Of a stretch of DNA of 64,000 nt, positions 10,705 to 25,900 are shown piece after piece. Every line of letters begins with the position of its first letter. Within the stretch, counting starts at the first letter, position 1. The position numbers were made by a program, and so were the translations under genes. The notes beneath the pieces are model-generated. The model was given only the letters and a program-made list of their open reading frames with translations, made no database searches and was not told the origin of the DNA. Source of the DNA: Bedellia somnulentella (Eukaryota; Arthropoda; Insecta; Lepidoptera; Bedelliidae); the NCBI GenBank assembly GCA_963576735.1, contig OY755171.1:9052001-9116000 (forward strand). The letters run 5' to 3'.

Positions 10705-13700
10705 CTGGAAAAAAAATAAAGTATGAGTGCGTGTTATTTCATTTAACACAATATTCAGCAATATGCCAATCAGTCAAAAAATTAGATTGGCTAAATATGT
10801 GTAAGTTTATAGTATAGTACATACGTACACACATATACTCACGGCCATATTCCAACAAAGGATAGCCAGTGCTTCAGAGCCAGAAACTCTTCCGCCAATT
10901 TTGGAAGTTGATATACGACAAGTAGTTGCTGATGGGTCTCTAACCGCATCACCCAAAAACCACTTAAAAAGCCCCATACCCCTTAGTCGCCTCTTACGAC
11001 ACCGATGCACCCACGATAGAAAGGGGTAGTGAAATTTTAAGCCGGCACTAATCGGCAATAGTATAGCAGTATAAGAAAAAAAATTACAACTTAAATATAA
11101 ATTGATTGATTATTATTATTTATAACTGATTAAAAAAAGTTACCACTAGATCCTACAGCAGCTGCAAGTTGCATATCGGCTGCCGTTGGCATTTCCGGAG
11201 TAGTGCTTATTGGACCTGAAACAAAAAAAAAACTAACATTGACCAACCCAGCTAACACGAGCGACCTTATAACTAGATGAGGCATGGTATAAAACAACCA
11301 CCTCTTTCGCAATTACATAGTATCGTATATTTATATCTCATTCTAACCGATAGATTAACAATAAAATAAAGGTCGTGCTAGGCTTCAAGGTTAAGCTTTG
11401 TATGGGTAGAATAACATATACCTACTATTTACGTTATAAATTTGGGAAATACTCTGTACAGCAGGGCAAACACGAGCACTATTTTATCGACACGATAACG
11501 GTTAGAATGAGATGGCAGTATACGATAATAAGTAAGTGCGTAAGAGATGGCTGCTTTATCCCATGCGATAACTAGTGTAAACACGGCTCGTGCTTCCGCT
11601 CCCTTTATTTATCAAAGCATAATTTTGAGGCGGTTGAGAAAATATGAAGGTCTAAAGATTTAGATACCCTTGTTTGAAAACTATATTCGGAAGTGTATGT
11701 ATTTACCTATATTAATATTTGTTAAATTAAATTATATATAATATATACTTAAGGATGATGAGAATAGGATATAGTATAAAAAATATTATCAAGACAACTT
11801 TACCTGCTTTTAGGGCAGGGTAGGCTTATGAACAGACTAACCTTAAAAACTTCGATTATATGAAGTCTATGGCATGTGCCAAACACATAAGTAAATACCG
11901 AAGGGGTTGGCAGAGGTACAAATACTTCTGAACATCACTTGACATTGTTTTTTGTTTGGACAGTGTGATCACGTGATAGGGAGCAGGCCTATCGCCGTTT
12001 TGTACGAAGACGCTTTCACATGACAAAGTACAAATAAGCCTTGTGGGTTTCCTGACGATGTTTTCCCACACTGTTAACAACAATACATTAATCACACATT
12101 TTAAGTTTTAGAAAAGATAAAGTGATGTAGGCCCGGCCCGGGATTTAAACCTTCATTGTCTACACGATAAGTGCTACGCTCTCTCGCCACTACGCTATCA
12201 TTCACGGCTTCTTGGTTCTCTGAATAAGCAGCATAAACAATTTTTATATTAACGTCCAACATGAACAATACACAATATGAAGTTAGGAACATAAATCAAT
12301 GAGCAACTATAACAAGATCCCGAAGGTGTTAATACTAATTGAGTTCCGGCAACAATAACTCCGAACAAAATAAGAGAACTTTACTTTTGTCTTATTGTTA
12401 TTGCTAGCCCTATTTATTGCCGTAGCTTATTATCTTGTGATTTATTATTTTATATTTTTATGATTCAATTAAATAAGGTTATTCCGTAGGAGCTTTTATT
12501 TGGAATATAGTAATAAATCTAATGTAAATGTAATTGCCGTGTAGTGCCGGCTTAGAATGTCACTACCCTTTTCTGCCCACGGGTGTTGTAAGAGGCGACT
12601 AAGAGTAATGGGCTTTTTTAAGAGACCTATCACTAACGATGCTTTATTTCGGTCATCTTGTGTCCTATCAACTTCCAAATGTCGTGCCGTGAATATATGT
12701 ATGTATGTAATAAACCTAGTTATGTGTACGAAAGGTTACAAGGAAACCTTGGCTGTTCAGTGGTAAAAACTTGCCTCTATGGCGGGGATGTGCGTTTTAG
12801 TCCTGAGTCAGGCTGTGCCATATGTACCGTTTATTTATAAAAAAAAATAACGGTGAAAATAAACAGCAAGTTGAAACCAACTTGTATGAATCGTAGAATA
12901 GAATAGAAAACTCTTTATTGTACATCACAGATAGAAACATGTTATACATATCTTAACGCAATCTCTTCCAGACAACCTTTGAATGGTGAGATCAGTACGT
13001 TAATAAAAACAGTAGGGAGATGTACAAGACATAATGGAATGGGAGTAGCAACTATTTTACATTAAACAAAAACTTTACAACTAAACTTATTTCTAGTGAA
13101 GAATTTATTAATTACTAGTGGATCGTCCCAGCTTCGCACGGGTAGCGTTGTTTTTTTAAATATCTGAGGTTTCTTTCTTCAGTCCCTGCTTAAGCATTGT
13201 GAAATTCAGTGCAATGTTTTCAATTTATTAAATTTATAGCACTCCCTAAACTGTGTAGTTTGGTGATTTTGAATGCGCTTTAATGAACGGTTCAGTATTT
13301 CCATTAAATAGCAAATTTTGGAATAAAACGCTATGAAATATTTATAACAATCTGAAAAATAAATCATTACGTGATGTAGGATGCAACTACTGGCGCCATC
13401 TAGTATGTTATGTATAAATTAATAAAGATTTGGTTTTGGTCACCGGCGCGCTGGCTTATTTTATGTACAATTTCGGTATTTGTCTACCGATTTCTATGAT
13501 TCTTTTTTTATTGAATAGGTAATAATGTTACCTTTTTTAAATTAGGGATGAGTGAGAGGTTTACAAACGTAAGAGTAAACAAATATAATCAGAATGTTCC
13601 GAACTGCTAAGCTATTAGGAATTACACGTGTTATTGTGAGTCAACCGTAAAAGATAGACATAAACTGTTATGAATTTTTTTTTAGATAATTTTATGCAAA

Positions 13701-13932
13701 ATTTTTCCGTCATACATGATTTCTATGTAAGTTTAACCATTAAGGCTGCACACGCGACGGAAGCTTAAAAAATGGAGTAACTTCTCCCGTTTTCCCAAAA
13801 TTTCCCAAAATACCCCTTTACTACTCTGCTGGAAAGTATACAAAAACCTGCGCAGGAGTATGAAGAATAATTGTACCAAGTTTCGTTAGAATCCGTCGAG
13901 TAGTTTTTGTTTCCATAAGGAACATACAAACC

Positions 13933-13982
<50 letters not shown>

Positions 13983-16900
13983 AATTTTACTGATTGCATT
14001 TTTGGCATCAGTATCGATCTCTAATCATCACCTGATAGTTATTTTGAAATTATATTTCATGTACAGAATTGACCTCTCTACAGATTTATTATAAGTATAG
14101 ATAGATAAATAGTTAAATAGGATTGTTCTTAGTCTTGTCACAATATTCGGACGAGGCGACGATAGACTATCCCTCTATGAAGTGAATCCACTGTCCAAGC
14201 TAACAGCTTTTAATTTTGCACAAGTTTAAAAAAATACGTTATGTCCAAAAGGTGCAGTACCCAGGCCATCCCAATGGGGGTATACGGAACAAACAAATAA
14301 CTGACAAATAAAATACAAAAAAACTTCTAAAAGTAAAAATTATTTTACCTAATGCTTTTCAAAGCTACAACTATGCAGTCACTTGAATGTCCTATATCTT
14401 TTTGTCGTTTCATAATTGAAAAATTCCACAGTCCATTTTTTAACCAAAAAACATTTTTTCCGCGTCAAAAAACAACGAATCTACTGAATATTTTCGCCAA
14501 ATCTCTGTTTGAGCTTTTTATCAAGAGTCGGTTTGTTTGTTCAGCTATCTCAGGAAATGACGCTTACCTTTTAAAAATAAAATTGTTTTGAATATTTTAC
14601 ATTCAGCTTGGAACGTTGTTTTTCAATTGCAATGCTTCGACATTTAGATAGCTGGGACTATTGATAGCGGAGACCAAGAAGAGATTTTAGGATTTTAGTG
14701 CGTCTGATTAACTAAATATCAGCCACCTGAATATATTCGTTGTATAGTATTGAGCTGGAGATTTATTTATTGAAAAATATTGAAGCAGATATTTGTTCTA
14801 AGAATATATACCAAAATTAATACAAAACAAGAATATTATTATTGCAAAATTTATCATGAATACCATCCTGACCCTTATGGTGTTTGTCAATTTCAAATAC
14901 AACTTTTTCATATCTGTGTGTCATGTAGTAGATAAAATAATAATCAACATTGAATCTAATGGCAAGCAAATAATATAATACTTTTTATAAATCTTCCAAA
15001 CACACTGATAAATGAAGCTCGTAAATCAAACTTGGTTACTTATCAATGATAGATAACATACATACATATATTCACGGCTATAAATCGCTAACCGGGGTAC
15101 CCAGAGTTTTGGAATGAGAAATTTCTCAGCCACTTTTTAAAGTTTAGTGGGAAAAAGATAGTAATAAAAAATATTTGTTGGTGACGGGTCTCCAACTACA
15201 TCGCCCGAAAATCACTAAAAAGGCCCTATACCCTTAGTCATCTCTTACGATCACCCTAAGGTAGGAAAGGCGAAGCGATATTCTAAACCACCACTACATG
15301 ATAAGAAATAACACAATTAAGTACACTTCTGATCTACGGTTCTATGTATTTTTTTAAATACAATTATTCATCTGTTTAATATAATATAAGGCATTCCTTA
15401 CCAGGATAATAAATGGCCTCTTTTCTAACAGTATAAGTTGCTTGTGGTATTCTGAGAGTGCAAATGAACTCAGCTGGGGACGGCAAATCTGCATCTTGCA
15501 ACGTCACGGAAGCAACTGCAGAATATCTGCCGTTCACCATTTTGAGGTTGTGTCGCACGCCTTCTATTCGCCTGAAAAATTTAAATAAATGTTACCACGT
15601 ACTTAGTTATGCCTATTTTTCATGGCAATAGCGCTATGTCATTGTTTGTGGTTGTTACTATTACGGTTATCAAGGTTTTTGACGCTGAGGAAAAGTCAAA
15701 CTTAAAACGTTCGCGCCGTATATCCCCTAAGGGGTTGGCAGAGGTAGTAACACTTTTGGACATCAAGTGAAATTGACACCAGGTGTCCAGAGTACCCACG
15801 GTTTGTTTGGACAGTGTACTCACGTGATAGGGGACAGGACTATCGCTGTTTTGTATGAATACACTGTCATATGACTAAGTACAACTCAGTCATATGGGTT
15901 TCCTCAGTAATTAATTTCCAAGCGAAAAATTATGAACGGAAAGGTTTAAGGTTATCAGTTTAAAGATACGCCTTTCTTACACCATCTAATTATTAAATTA
16001 TGTTATTCATTAAAATCTTAAATAAAACCTCTGATAAATCCTATAACACTGTCTATATAAGAATAACCTATAACACTGTCTATATAACTATAAAAGAAAA
16101 GTCGCTGACCAATAATATGAATTATTGGTCAGCGACTTTTCTTCTAGATATTAAAAATTTAAAGATAAAATCATACACTGATATAGATTATTAGATAGAA
16201 GATTTACCACGTCTTAGTAAGCCTAGATTAAGTTTCTCACTTATACTCACGCCAATTATTCCTATTGGGGTAAGCAGAGACTGTTGATCGCCACTTATCG
16301 AGATCTTGAAACATTTCTCTTGCTTCTCTCACATTCATTAATCCTCTAATGCATTTAATTACTTAAACTTCGGATTTTGTCTTTGTAAAAACGTTAAGAA
16401 TAAATAATTCCTTAAAACTTCAGTAGTAATAAAAGGTTGGCAGAGGTACCAATACTCCTGAACTCACATGGCAAGCGCCATCTAGTTTCCAGAGAAGGTA
16501 CCCACGTTTTGCTTAGACAGTGTACTCACGTGATAGGGGGCAGGCCTATCACGTGGGTACACCTCTGCCAACCCCTTCGGGGATAAACGGCGTGAACGTT
16601 TATGTTATGTTATGTTTATTAATAAAAGGTGTCCAGCGTATAAGGTACTAATAGCTTTTAAAAATCTACATATTCCTTTGTCTCCCTCCATAATTTAGAA
16701 AAAAAGAGATCATTTACACCGTGACTACAAATACAACTTTTAGCTAAAATAAGCACGTAGAGATTTTTCAAAATACGCGCTACATATTTCGGTAATGCTA
16801 ATTACATTGTATTTATCTTTCCCAAAGTTGGGTCAGCCAAGCAAACATTAATTTAACACGGCTATGTATGCATATTAAATAAACAACCTTTTTAATAGCT

Positions 16901-19900
16901 TTTAGATATGATCACGGCATAAAATTTTAAAATGAATAAGGTTTTGTTTTTTTAAATTTGAATAAGGTTTGTAGATTAATTTAAGTACATCTGGAAAAAA
17001 AAATGTGTTTGTCCTTTATATATGTTTTATATATTAAGTTAGTTGAACTATTAGTGAGCTTCAAAAAAATAAATAATAACATACATACATATACTCACGG
17101 TTATAAATCCCTAGAAGGGGTAGTTAGAGCTAAGGAATTAGAAATCACTCAGCAACTTTTGGAAGTTAAGTGGGCAAAAGACGGTAAAACAAGAGTTGTT
17201 GGTCATCACCACCCATCGGTCTTCACCCGACTCGCTTAAAAATCATTTAATAAGTCTCAATACCCTTAGTTGCCTCTTACATACACCCACGGGAAGAAAC
17301 GGGCTAAGAAACGGATAGGGCTATTCTAAGCCAAAACTTCACAGTTATAAAAAGTATATATTTTTTTATATAAAATAAAGGAGCATGTATGAAAAGGTTC
17401 ACCTAAAAAGTAAGCTGTAAATCCAGAACCAAAACTAAAAACAAGTTCTTGAACAACCCAACATGTCCTAATTCCTGCCAAGTTGAATTTGTTATGCGAG
17501 AGCACACTGCATTGCGGTCAACGTATTACAACTTCTAAGTGTGAACAATTTTCCATGAATTGTTGTTCTGTTCCAAACAATTTTCTGAATTGTTTCGACT
17601 GTAGGCTTTAGATTTTCGCCTAGTTGGCAGCGTTCAGCTGAAATAAGTGATTTAGGAGAATAGTAGGAATATATCTAGTAGATTTGAATAATACAACGAG
17701 ATAAATAAAATGGAATTGCTTTCTTCTGTTTAGTTACAATTCACTATAATGTTTATTGTGGCGTAACAATAGAATCAATACGCCAACAATTTATAATGTA
17801 TATTGTTCTATTATGTTTGGCCTCTATGATAATAATCGTTATTTGAAATCCTTTTTTTTTAATTATTTACCTTTGACTTATGTGTCTTGATAGCTACTTT
17901 GAAATTTATGATTACAACTTTTGCTTTTATTATTTTTGCTTTTATTAGTGCTATTCTAAGATGTTACACCGCTAAACTAACACACGACGAAAAAATATGT
18001 GCCTAATCTATAACGTCAGAAAATGAAATCGGAACCCAAAATTGTTTCAGTATATGAACAATCTGATATAACATAAATCATTTTTATCAAACAATGAGCG
18101 AGAATCAATCATTTATGCGGTATTTTATTCGAAATTCAATTCAAAGGACGCAATTCCATCAGTGAGCACTTGACATTATGTCAATCGAAACCTCTCCAAT
18201 TAGATCAAATTGGAGATGGCTCCGCCTGGGATAATTTATTATAATAAAAGTCATTTTTCAATATTAGTGACGTTTATTAAGGTAGTGATTATATTTTCGT
18301 ATAATTTACAAGATTAGCAGTATCTTTAAGTATTTTGACACATTTGTTTTATGAAAGCTATGTAGATATTTATGAATACTCAGAGCTTCGAAACTATTCA
18401 TTTGTCAACACATTAAGCATATTACAGAACCAATTCTGATGCGAAGAGTCCTCAATAATGGTTTTCTAATAGTTTACCACATAACGACACTGCCTTTTCT
18501 ATTATCTTCACAGTTTTTCTGAACACAGTTCTTTCAATTTTTGCCGTTTAGTGCCGGCTTTGAATGTCACTGCCCCTTTATAACCACGGGTGTCGTAAGA
18601 AGCGACTAAGGGTATGGGCCTTTTTTAAGTGATTCTTGGGCGTTGCGGTTGGAGACCCATCACCAACGACACTTTATTTCTACTATCTTGTCCCCTATTC
18701 AACTTCTAAATGTGACTGATGAGTTTCCAGCTCTAAAGCTCTACCCCTTTTTGGGATTTATGGCCGTGAGTATATGTATGCATGTTTATCCTAAAATATG
18801 TCTTTATTTGAACAAAACAGCTCACAAATAATTACTTATTAATGCTACTTAAGCGCTTAGCTTATCTTAAGGTAATAACAGGCTTAAATATAATCGTATT
18901 ACTAATGCACATATGCACACAAACAAAGAGGCTTACTTCTCAGGCGTTGCTAGCGTGATGTTCGGGGCGGGGAATGCACCATCCGCTGTGCAGATGACGT
19001 TTACTGTTTCGTCGTTGGTTTTGTTCTGGATTAACCGGAAATTTGTCACCGGTACTGAAACATAAGTGCGGTTAATGCATTTGTATGGGATCTTAGTGTT
19101 AAGATGCGTTTGTGAATAGGTATTGATATGGATCAGAAAATGGTTGTTTGGTTTTGTAAAATATTGTGACAACGTAGTTTAGTTCAATATAGTTGAAAAA
19201 AATCCGCTACAAACGAAATAATTGTAAAAGAAAGTTATACTTGCACCCTGATTGTTTGATTAAATGTTCTGATTTTTTTTTGGTCATACATTTGCTTCGC
19301 TAAGTAAGTGCTAATAAACTGAACTCCTTACGGAAAATGTAATTCTTTGTTTCTTCTCTATTTGGATAAGTTCTCTATGTTGTTTGTCATACACCTAAGA
19401 AATCACTTCGATCACTTATAAATCCCAGATCTTTAGCCGCCTCATACAACATCCATCAAATGAGATGATAAATTAATAATATTATGATGTAAGTATTGTT
19501 AATGAGTAGGTTTAACTGCGAATACTACTATGATATCAAATGGAAGTTTATTGGTGTTGTGAGAAGCTGCAGGGTTGTGTTTTTTTATAAGTTGTTCTTG
19601 GGCGATGCGGTTGGAGACCCATATCAAACGATACTTTATTTCTGTCATCTTCTCCCCTATCAACTTCAAAATGTGTGTATATATGTCGAATCAAAGATAA
19701 TATTTTATTTTTGATATCAAGTGACTCAGTCTGCAATATCTCACCAATTCACCACCCAGGAATTGAACACAAAAACCTTTGAATTGTTAGCTGTCTTTTA
19801 GAGGCTGATACAGTTACTTATACAAATTATTGATTTTACGTTCACAGTTTCGTGACTATCCTAACCACTATGTTGATAAATAACATCCAAGACTGATACA

Positions 19901-22900
19901 TCATTATTCATTTAATATATAAATATTGCCCTCAGCAGGATTCGAACCAGCTACCTGCGTACCCAGAAGATAGTCACGTATCATCACATTTTAAACGGCA
20001 CAAATTCAGAATCCATAAAAATGTTGTTAATCAATGTTAAACTTCAAGTGAACGCTTTTGAGTTTTTTCCGTATTGTCCGCGCAGCTTCGTATTAAAAAA
20101 CTTGATGCAAAAAGTTTGGAACTTCTTGTAATTTGATACTAAACGTGCCAGCTACCAAACAAGAACACGTGCCGGATCGTTATTTGATGAGATGATAAAG
20201 GAACAAGGCTTTTTGCAAGGCGAAGGTGTATCTTGTTGATTGTATTAACTTTATTTTATATATTTCCTTCTTTACTGACAAAAAACCTTAGAAGTATGTT
20301 GGTTTCTGAAGCATTTCATACCCTTACTAAGTTTGAGTATAGTCATCTGTACGTATATATGTATGTAGGCTTGGAAGTATCATCATAGAAAAGCTCATTC
20401 GTAATTTACCATGGATATACAATGAGACCTAAGGGTCTAACCTAAGGGGTATTGGGGCGTTTTAAAGGAATTTAGTCTTCCGTGGTCTGAATCCTGGCAC
20501 CAAATATCCTCTTTATAATTGAAGTAGTTGAGCAAATTATGGAATTATGGCTGCTCCTGTTTTGGTTGTACTTTTTAAATCATGAGAGTATTAACTTTAT
20601 AAATAAAATGAACATGCATTTTTTTTATTAATACATACATACATATACTTTCGAGTAGTGTAGTGAGTAGTCTAGCTACATAATGCCTAATCATGACTTA
20701 AGTCCCACAACAGGTGAGTGCGAAATCTGAATCTTAAAGTCTTTCTTTTTAACATTAATAATTAATTAATAATTAATTATTAAACCCTGCATCTTTACAC
20801 GAGAAAATAATAATAAAAATATCTTACCAAAAACTGTCATCTTCTTAGTTTTCTGGTCTTCCTCCATAAACGTAGATACAACACAAGTGTATTCCCCAGA
20901 AATGTCTGTATTTGGCTTGACTATTTTCATAGCCCTGTGCATCTTGTATGGGTCATTTGATGCTCTGTAAGTTAAATCTACACGTCCTCTCAGAATGCCC
21001 ATATCTTGTGGCTTTTGGTTCACTATCCACTGATAAACTGGCCTGGTTTTGTTCCTAAAGAACCATTTTACCATAAGTCCTGCCGTACTATTACCGTACA
21101 CATAATCACAGTCTAAAATCACTTCATCATGAACACCATATTGAATTATTTCTGGTACAACTATTTGCACTATTTTCACTGCTTGAATATCTGAAACAAT
21201 AAAACAGACATATTATAATTTGTATTCGTTATTAATAGTATTGAACTTGAATGGTGAATTAACAAATTCAAGTAGGTGGGTCTTACTGTATTGAAAGCTA
21301 AAAAAAGATTAGTCGAAAGCTGATAAGATTAGCTATCGATCAGATCATCAATTGCCTCAGATCTTAAAATACTACATCATGGCGGTTAAACGCCAAGCCA
21401 TTTTTTTTTATTAGTATACATGTTCATTATGCTACCGTTTAAATGGCATGCAATGGAAATATTACGTACAAATTTCGTGACAATCATACTTCTTATAAAA
21501 CAATTGCTGTCTGCCTTCGAAAAGAAATCAATTCGTTTCAAATAAGAAGACCTGATTTTTATAATCGAATGAATCATCCAAAAGTCAAATGAACCAAGGT
21601 TAGAATAGATACCAATCGCAAATAAATTCGGCTTCCAAATTAAATTTTTTGTCGTCATCTATTTCCATCAGCTCTGTAGCAGAAAATTCATTAATATTTA
21701 TGTACTTCTCGAGTTTGAACTTATTTAAATTCATCCTTGGTCCTACTTAAAAGGCTTGGACAGCCGACCTAAAAATTTGATAAGGCTTCACTTAAGGCAT
21801 CAGCTGTGAATGCTTTTAAGGAGATATTCAAATGATGTTTTGTGAATGATAATGAGTGTAAGATGTTATGCAAGGGAGGGTGGATGAATAATTTCACATT
21901 TTTGTGGCAACCGAGCGTGGCCTCATTTTGTTTAGTGTCTCAGCTATCTAGGTGTATATATATAATTATTGAGTCTAAATTTACAGCAAAAACATTCATC
22001 TTTTATAAAAAAAAGTACTTTTCCAACAACTGCAATTTTCAATTGGGGTAGGTAGGAACGGTTTGAAAATCTATTTTAGGGAGTTTTAAATGAAAACAGT
22101 ATTGCTAGTTATACTTTTCGCGTATTGTGTAAAAGCCCCTAATAAATAAAAGCTTTGCACGGGTAGTGTTATTTATTAAATATCTCTTCAGAATAAGTAA
22201 AGACATAAAAATCATATAAATAAATCTGAGCTACCACACCACCAGAAGTTTAACTGGAGTCACTAAAATACGATGACGTTCCTAAATTCCATTCTATTTT
22301 CGAACACCGGAGTAAACCTCACTTGAAAATGCAAACTAACGAGTTGAATATCTCAAGCTGTCAGAAATAGCTGATCTGAGCTTCTGCGGTCAGCTGATCT
22401 TTCAGCCTCGGGGTTGATACGCGGTCTGTTCCTTTGACAATCTTTTCAGTAAGCGCTTTTGTGCTAGTAGTAGGTTTTTTAAATATGAGTTTTTATACAG
22501 TTCTTGGAATTGTAGAAAAACTGCTTTGAAAGCGCTTTAGAGCTTTTTACTGTAGCATGTATATTTGCTGAAAAATGAGGGGTAAATATTCTCAGAGAAA
22601 ACAAGTATAACTGAAAGTTTTTTTTTATAATACGGTTAAACACGGTTTTGCTTTATTTTTCATTTTATCACATTCATGCTTCATTGGAGGGTTTATTAAT
22701 TCCATTATTCAATAACTATTGAAGCAAATTTGTATTTATATTTTGGGATAAGTCTGCTGCCCAACTTCTTTTTACCGTCACATAGCTTTTTTCAATATAG
22801 TAAAATCCAAACTGAATTAGAAATAACCAGAAAATATTTTACTAAAAGACAATAGAGACTACACCCGAGATCTAAACTTGTGGTTTGGGATATCTTGAGT

Positions 22901-25900
22901 GAAGAGCAAACTATTGTACCGGCGAGATTATATTGTTAGCGCACGAGAATATTTTATACATACACATGAAAAATATTTTGCGTTCCCCGAAAAATATCCG
23001 AGGAAAATATACCCGGTTTTACGTAACAAAGCAGGTTTTGGATAATCCTTTTAACGTATATTTGCTTTTGAAGTTGCGTGCTAAAATAAAAATATTATGA
23101 ATAGATTTTTTTGTACTTAATTGCTTATCTGTTGTTGTTAAAAAGTAAATTCAATACATCTAGTGGCTGGCATACTAACGTAAAGACTCAATCAAGTAAA
23201 CAACTTTTTTATGGGTCTGTCTCTTCATATGTTATACATTCTACCTTTGGATATTTTGAGATTTCCCGTGGCACCGTTTGAAAGGTATAAATGTTTTTTC
23301 TCTGTTAGAGTATATATATATATTAAGATAGTCTACTACAGTTTTATCGAGATTTCAAAACGATAAAGATTCAATTCGCTCTTTGACGCCAAAAGTCTTC
23401 TCTCGTTATTCCTTGGAAATTGAATTAAATTTTTGTTAACTGTTGGTGAAACAAATATTATACAGATTTTATTAACAATTGGTAGAAAATAAAAAATATG
23501 AAAATAATTACAAACGAGTAAAGATGACCGTATTTGCAACCCTATTATTAAATAAGCCACTTTAAACTAAAAAAAAATGATAAAGATTGAGAAAATAGAG
23601 GTATTATATTGGTTCATTTCACTATCACAATTTAAAACTAAAAACCATAATTATCATCAGCAGCGTGACATTATAATAACTCACAAATTAACAAAAAACA
23701 TATTTTCTTTGAAAAATAACCGTTGTTAAAAATAATATCGTACCTTTAGAGAAAGCCTAGTCCCTTAACAATCATGATATTGAGTAATCTAGCCCAAATG
23801 AATTGAACTCAAAATTATAAGGGTTCCGATGGAATCAAATGTACTGGCGTAGAACTAACATGATAAATATTGTATGTCTAGAATATTCTAATTTGATTTT
23901 GACTCTATATTAATAACTAATAATACCCTAGTGTGAAAATTATGTTCTCTGCAACAGTTATGTTATGGCTAAAACTAGGTCAAATATTTTCCTTTGTTTA
24001 GCTATACCTCACAAATTTATATTGGGACAAACAATTTCTCACTTTGTGATTTTCATTACATTTAATAAGTATGTATCAGCTAAGTGTATGGTTAGAACTA
24101 AGTTTGTGGGTTAGAAGAACACTAACCCATTATTTCCCATTCGTATCGTATGAGGAGACTAAGGGTGTTAAACTTTCAACCTCAATTACGACGCTCTGGC
24201 CACCCCTAAGAACTTTAGAGTCGTAAATATATGTTTGTAAAATATATCACAGGAATAAAACTTCTCGGGCAGTTTAGTGCACGCATAAGAACCCATTTGA
24301 TACAATTGAACACGCGAACGTAACTCAACTGTGGATGGTTTTGGGAAATATAAAGGTTTGCCTGCTTTTGTATACAAAAATACGAAGTATTCATTTTTAG
24401 TGGCTCTTACACTGCATTTTAAAAGAATATAATTAATGTTATAACGACGTGATAGCTCAGTGGGTAGAACTGCGCTTATCGTTCAAACAACTAGTGTTCT
24501 GATCCCGGTTCGGGCCTAAACCAATTTGTCCTTTCTAGAGACATATGTGTGGTTAATTTATCATGGTTCTTAACGGTGAGGGAAAATATCGTGAGGAAAC
24601 CTTAACCAACTTGGTTGGTTGTCATGTGACAGTGTATTCGTAGAAAACGGCGATAGGCCTGCCCCCTATCACGTGAATACACTGTCCAAGCAAAACGTGG
24701 GTACTCTGAACACCAGGTGACAAGTATAAGTACCTCTGCCAACCCCTTCGGGGATATTCGGCATGAAAGTTTGGGTTTACGTTTTAGATAATTAATATTA
24801 AGTACTTTAAAGAAATAAGTATATATAGGTATGAGTATATATAGACGATTATAAAATATTGTAGATATTCTGTTTTGTATAAAATAGACTTTACTTTCAC
24901 AACAGTATTAAGATAATTAGGACATAAATATAGAATATCCTTCAACGCGAAATGAAAGCGGATATTCTAGAAAGTATTTAGCTTGTTTTATTATGTAAAA
25001 TTGGTGCTTGAGGAAAAAACCACCGTATACAGGATATATTTGTACCCGATAAAATTTCAATAAAATCAACATTATATTAATTTTTTTAATGTAAATTTGT
25101 AAAAAAATACTTAATTATGCAGACAACTCAATTAAAAGTGTTCCGATAACGCCAAATATGACTTTATTCATATTATAGAAGTCAACATGATAAAATCGGC
25201 AATCTTTTTAATATAAAAAACACCCAATAATAATAAATAAAGGAAAGAAAAATTTCGAAACAGGCTTTACTTATTCGACGACTTTATTTATTCTTTATTT
25301 ATTAGTAATAATCCCCACATGAGGTTTTCATGAACAAAAAGATTTAAACACCCAATATGTTTGTTTTTAAATTTATATACTTTGAATCAACTGACACGTT
25401 TTCTTCAAATACCGATAAACTTCTCGTATCATTCACAATCATCACAAACAAAAGACAACTCTTAGTGCCAAACTGGGCCAAATCACTTTTTTAACAAACA
25501 CCCACACTATGTAGCCCTCGCAAATTAAAATCAATACTGATGCTACAGAGCGCTCAGAAATGTTTATTATTTTTTAATTTGATTCCGCAACCCTATTAAA
25601 CCCAGCGAAGTTATTTATATTTAATTTTGCACAGTAAGCGCTGTTGGCTAGTTCAAATAGCTTCGCCTCTATCACTAAAAAAATAAAGCTGAAAAACGTT
25701 GTTGAATATTTTGGCAATACTGGGCTAACGCAAACGTAAACACTCTTAAAGTGGACCTCTTATAGAATGGGAAAATGTTTGTTCAACAGAAATGAAGGAA
25801 ATATTGGAGTTATAAATAGATAAGGCCATTAAATAGTTTGCGTTTAGAAAATAATAAATATGCAAAGATATAAACAAACTCAATGGTTCTTCTTTTCTTT

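Noticed and set aside
13933..13980. CRISPR-like or other direct repeat array
   Set aside because: A simple tetranucleotide microsatellite; no spacers.
19900..19990. tRNA-like sequence with a good B box on the minus strand
   Set aside because: No acceptor-stem pairing could be found and the A-box spacing is wrong.
24445..24520. tRNA gene
   Set aside because: A- and B-box sequences are present, but there is no cloverleaf and the SINE body follows directly; it is a SINE head.
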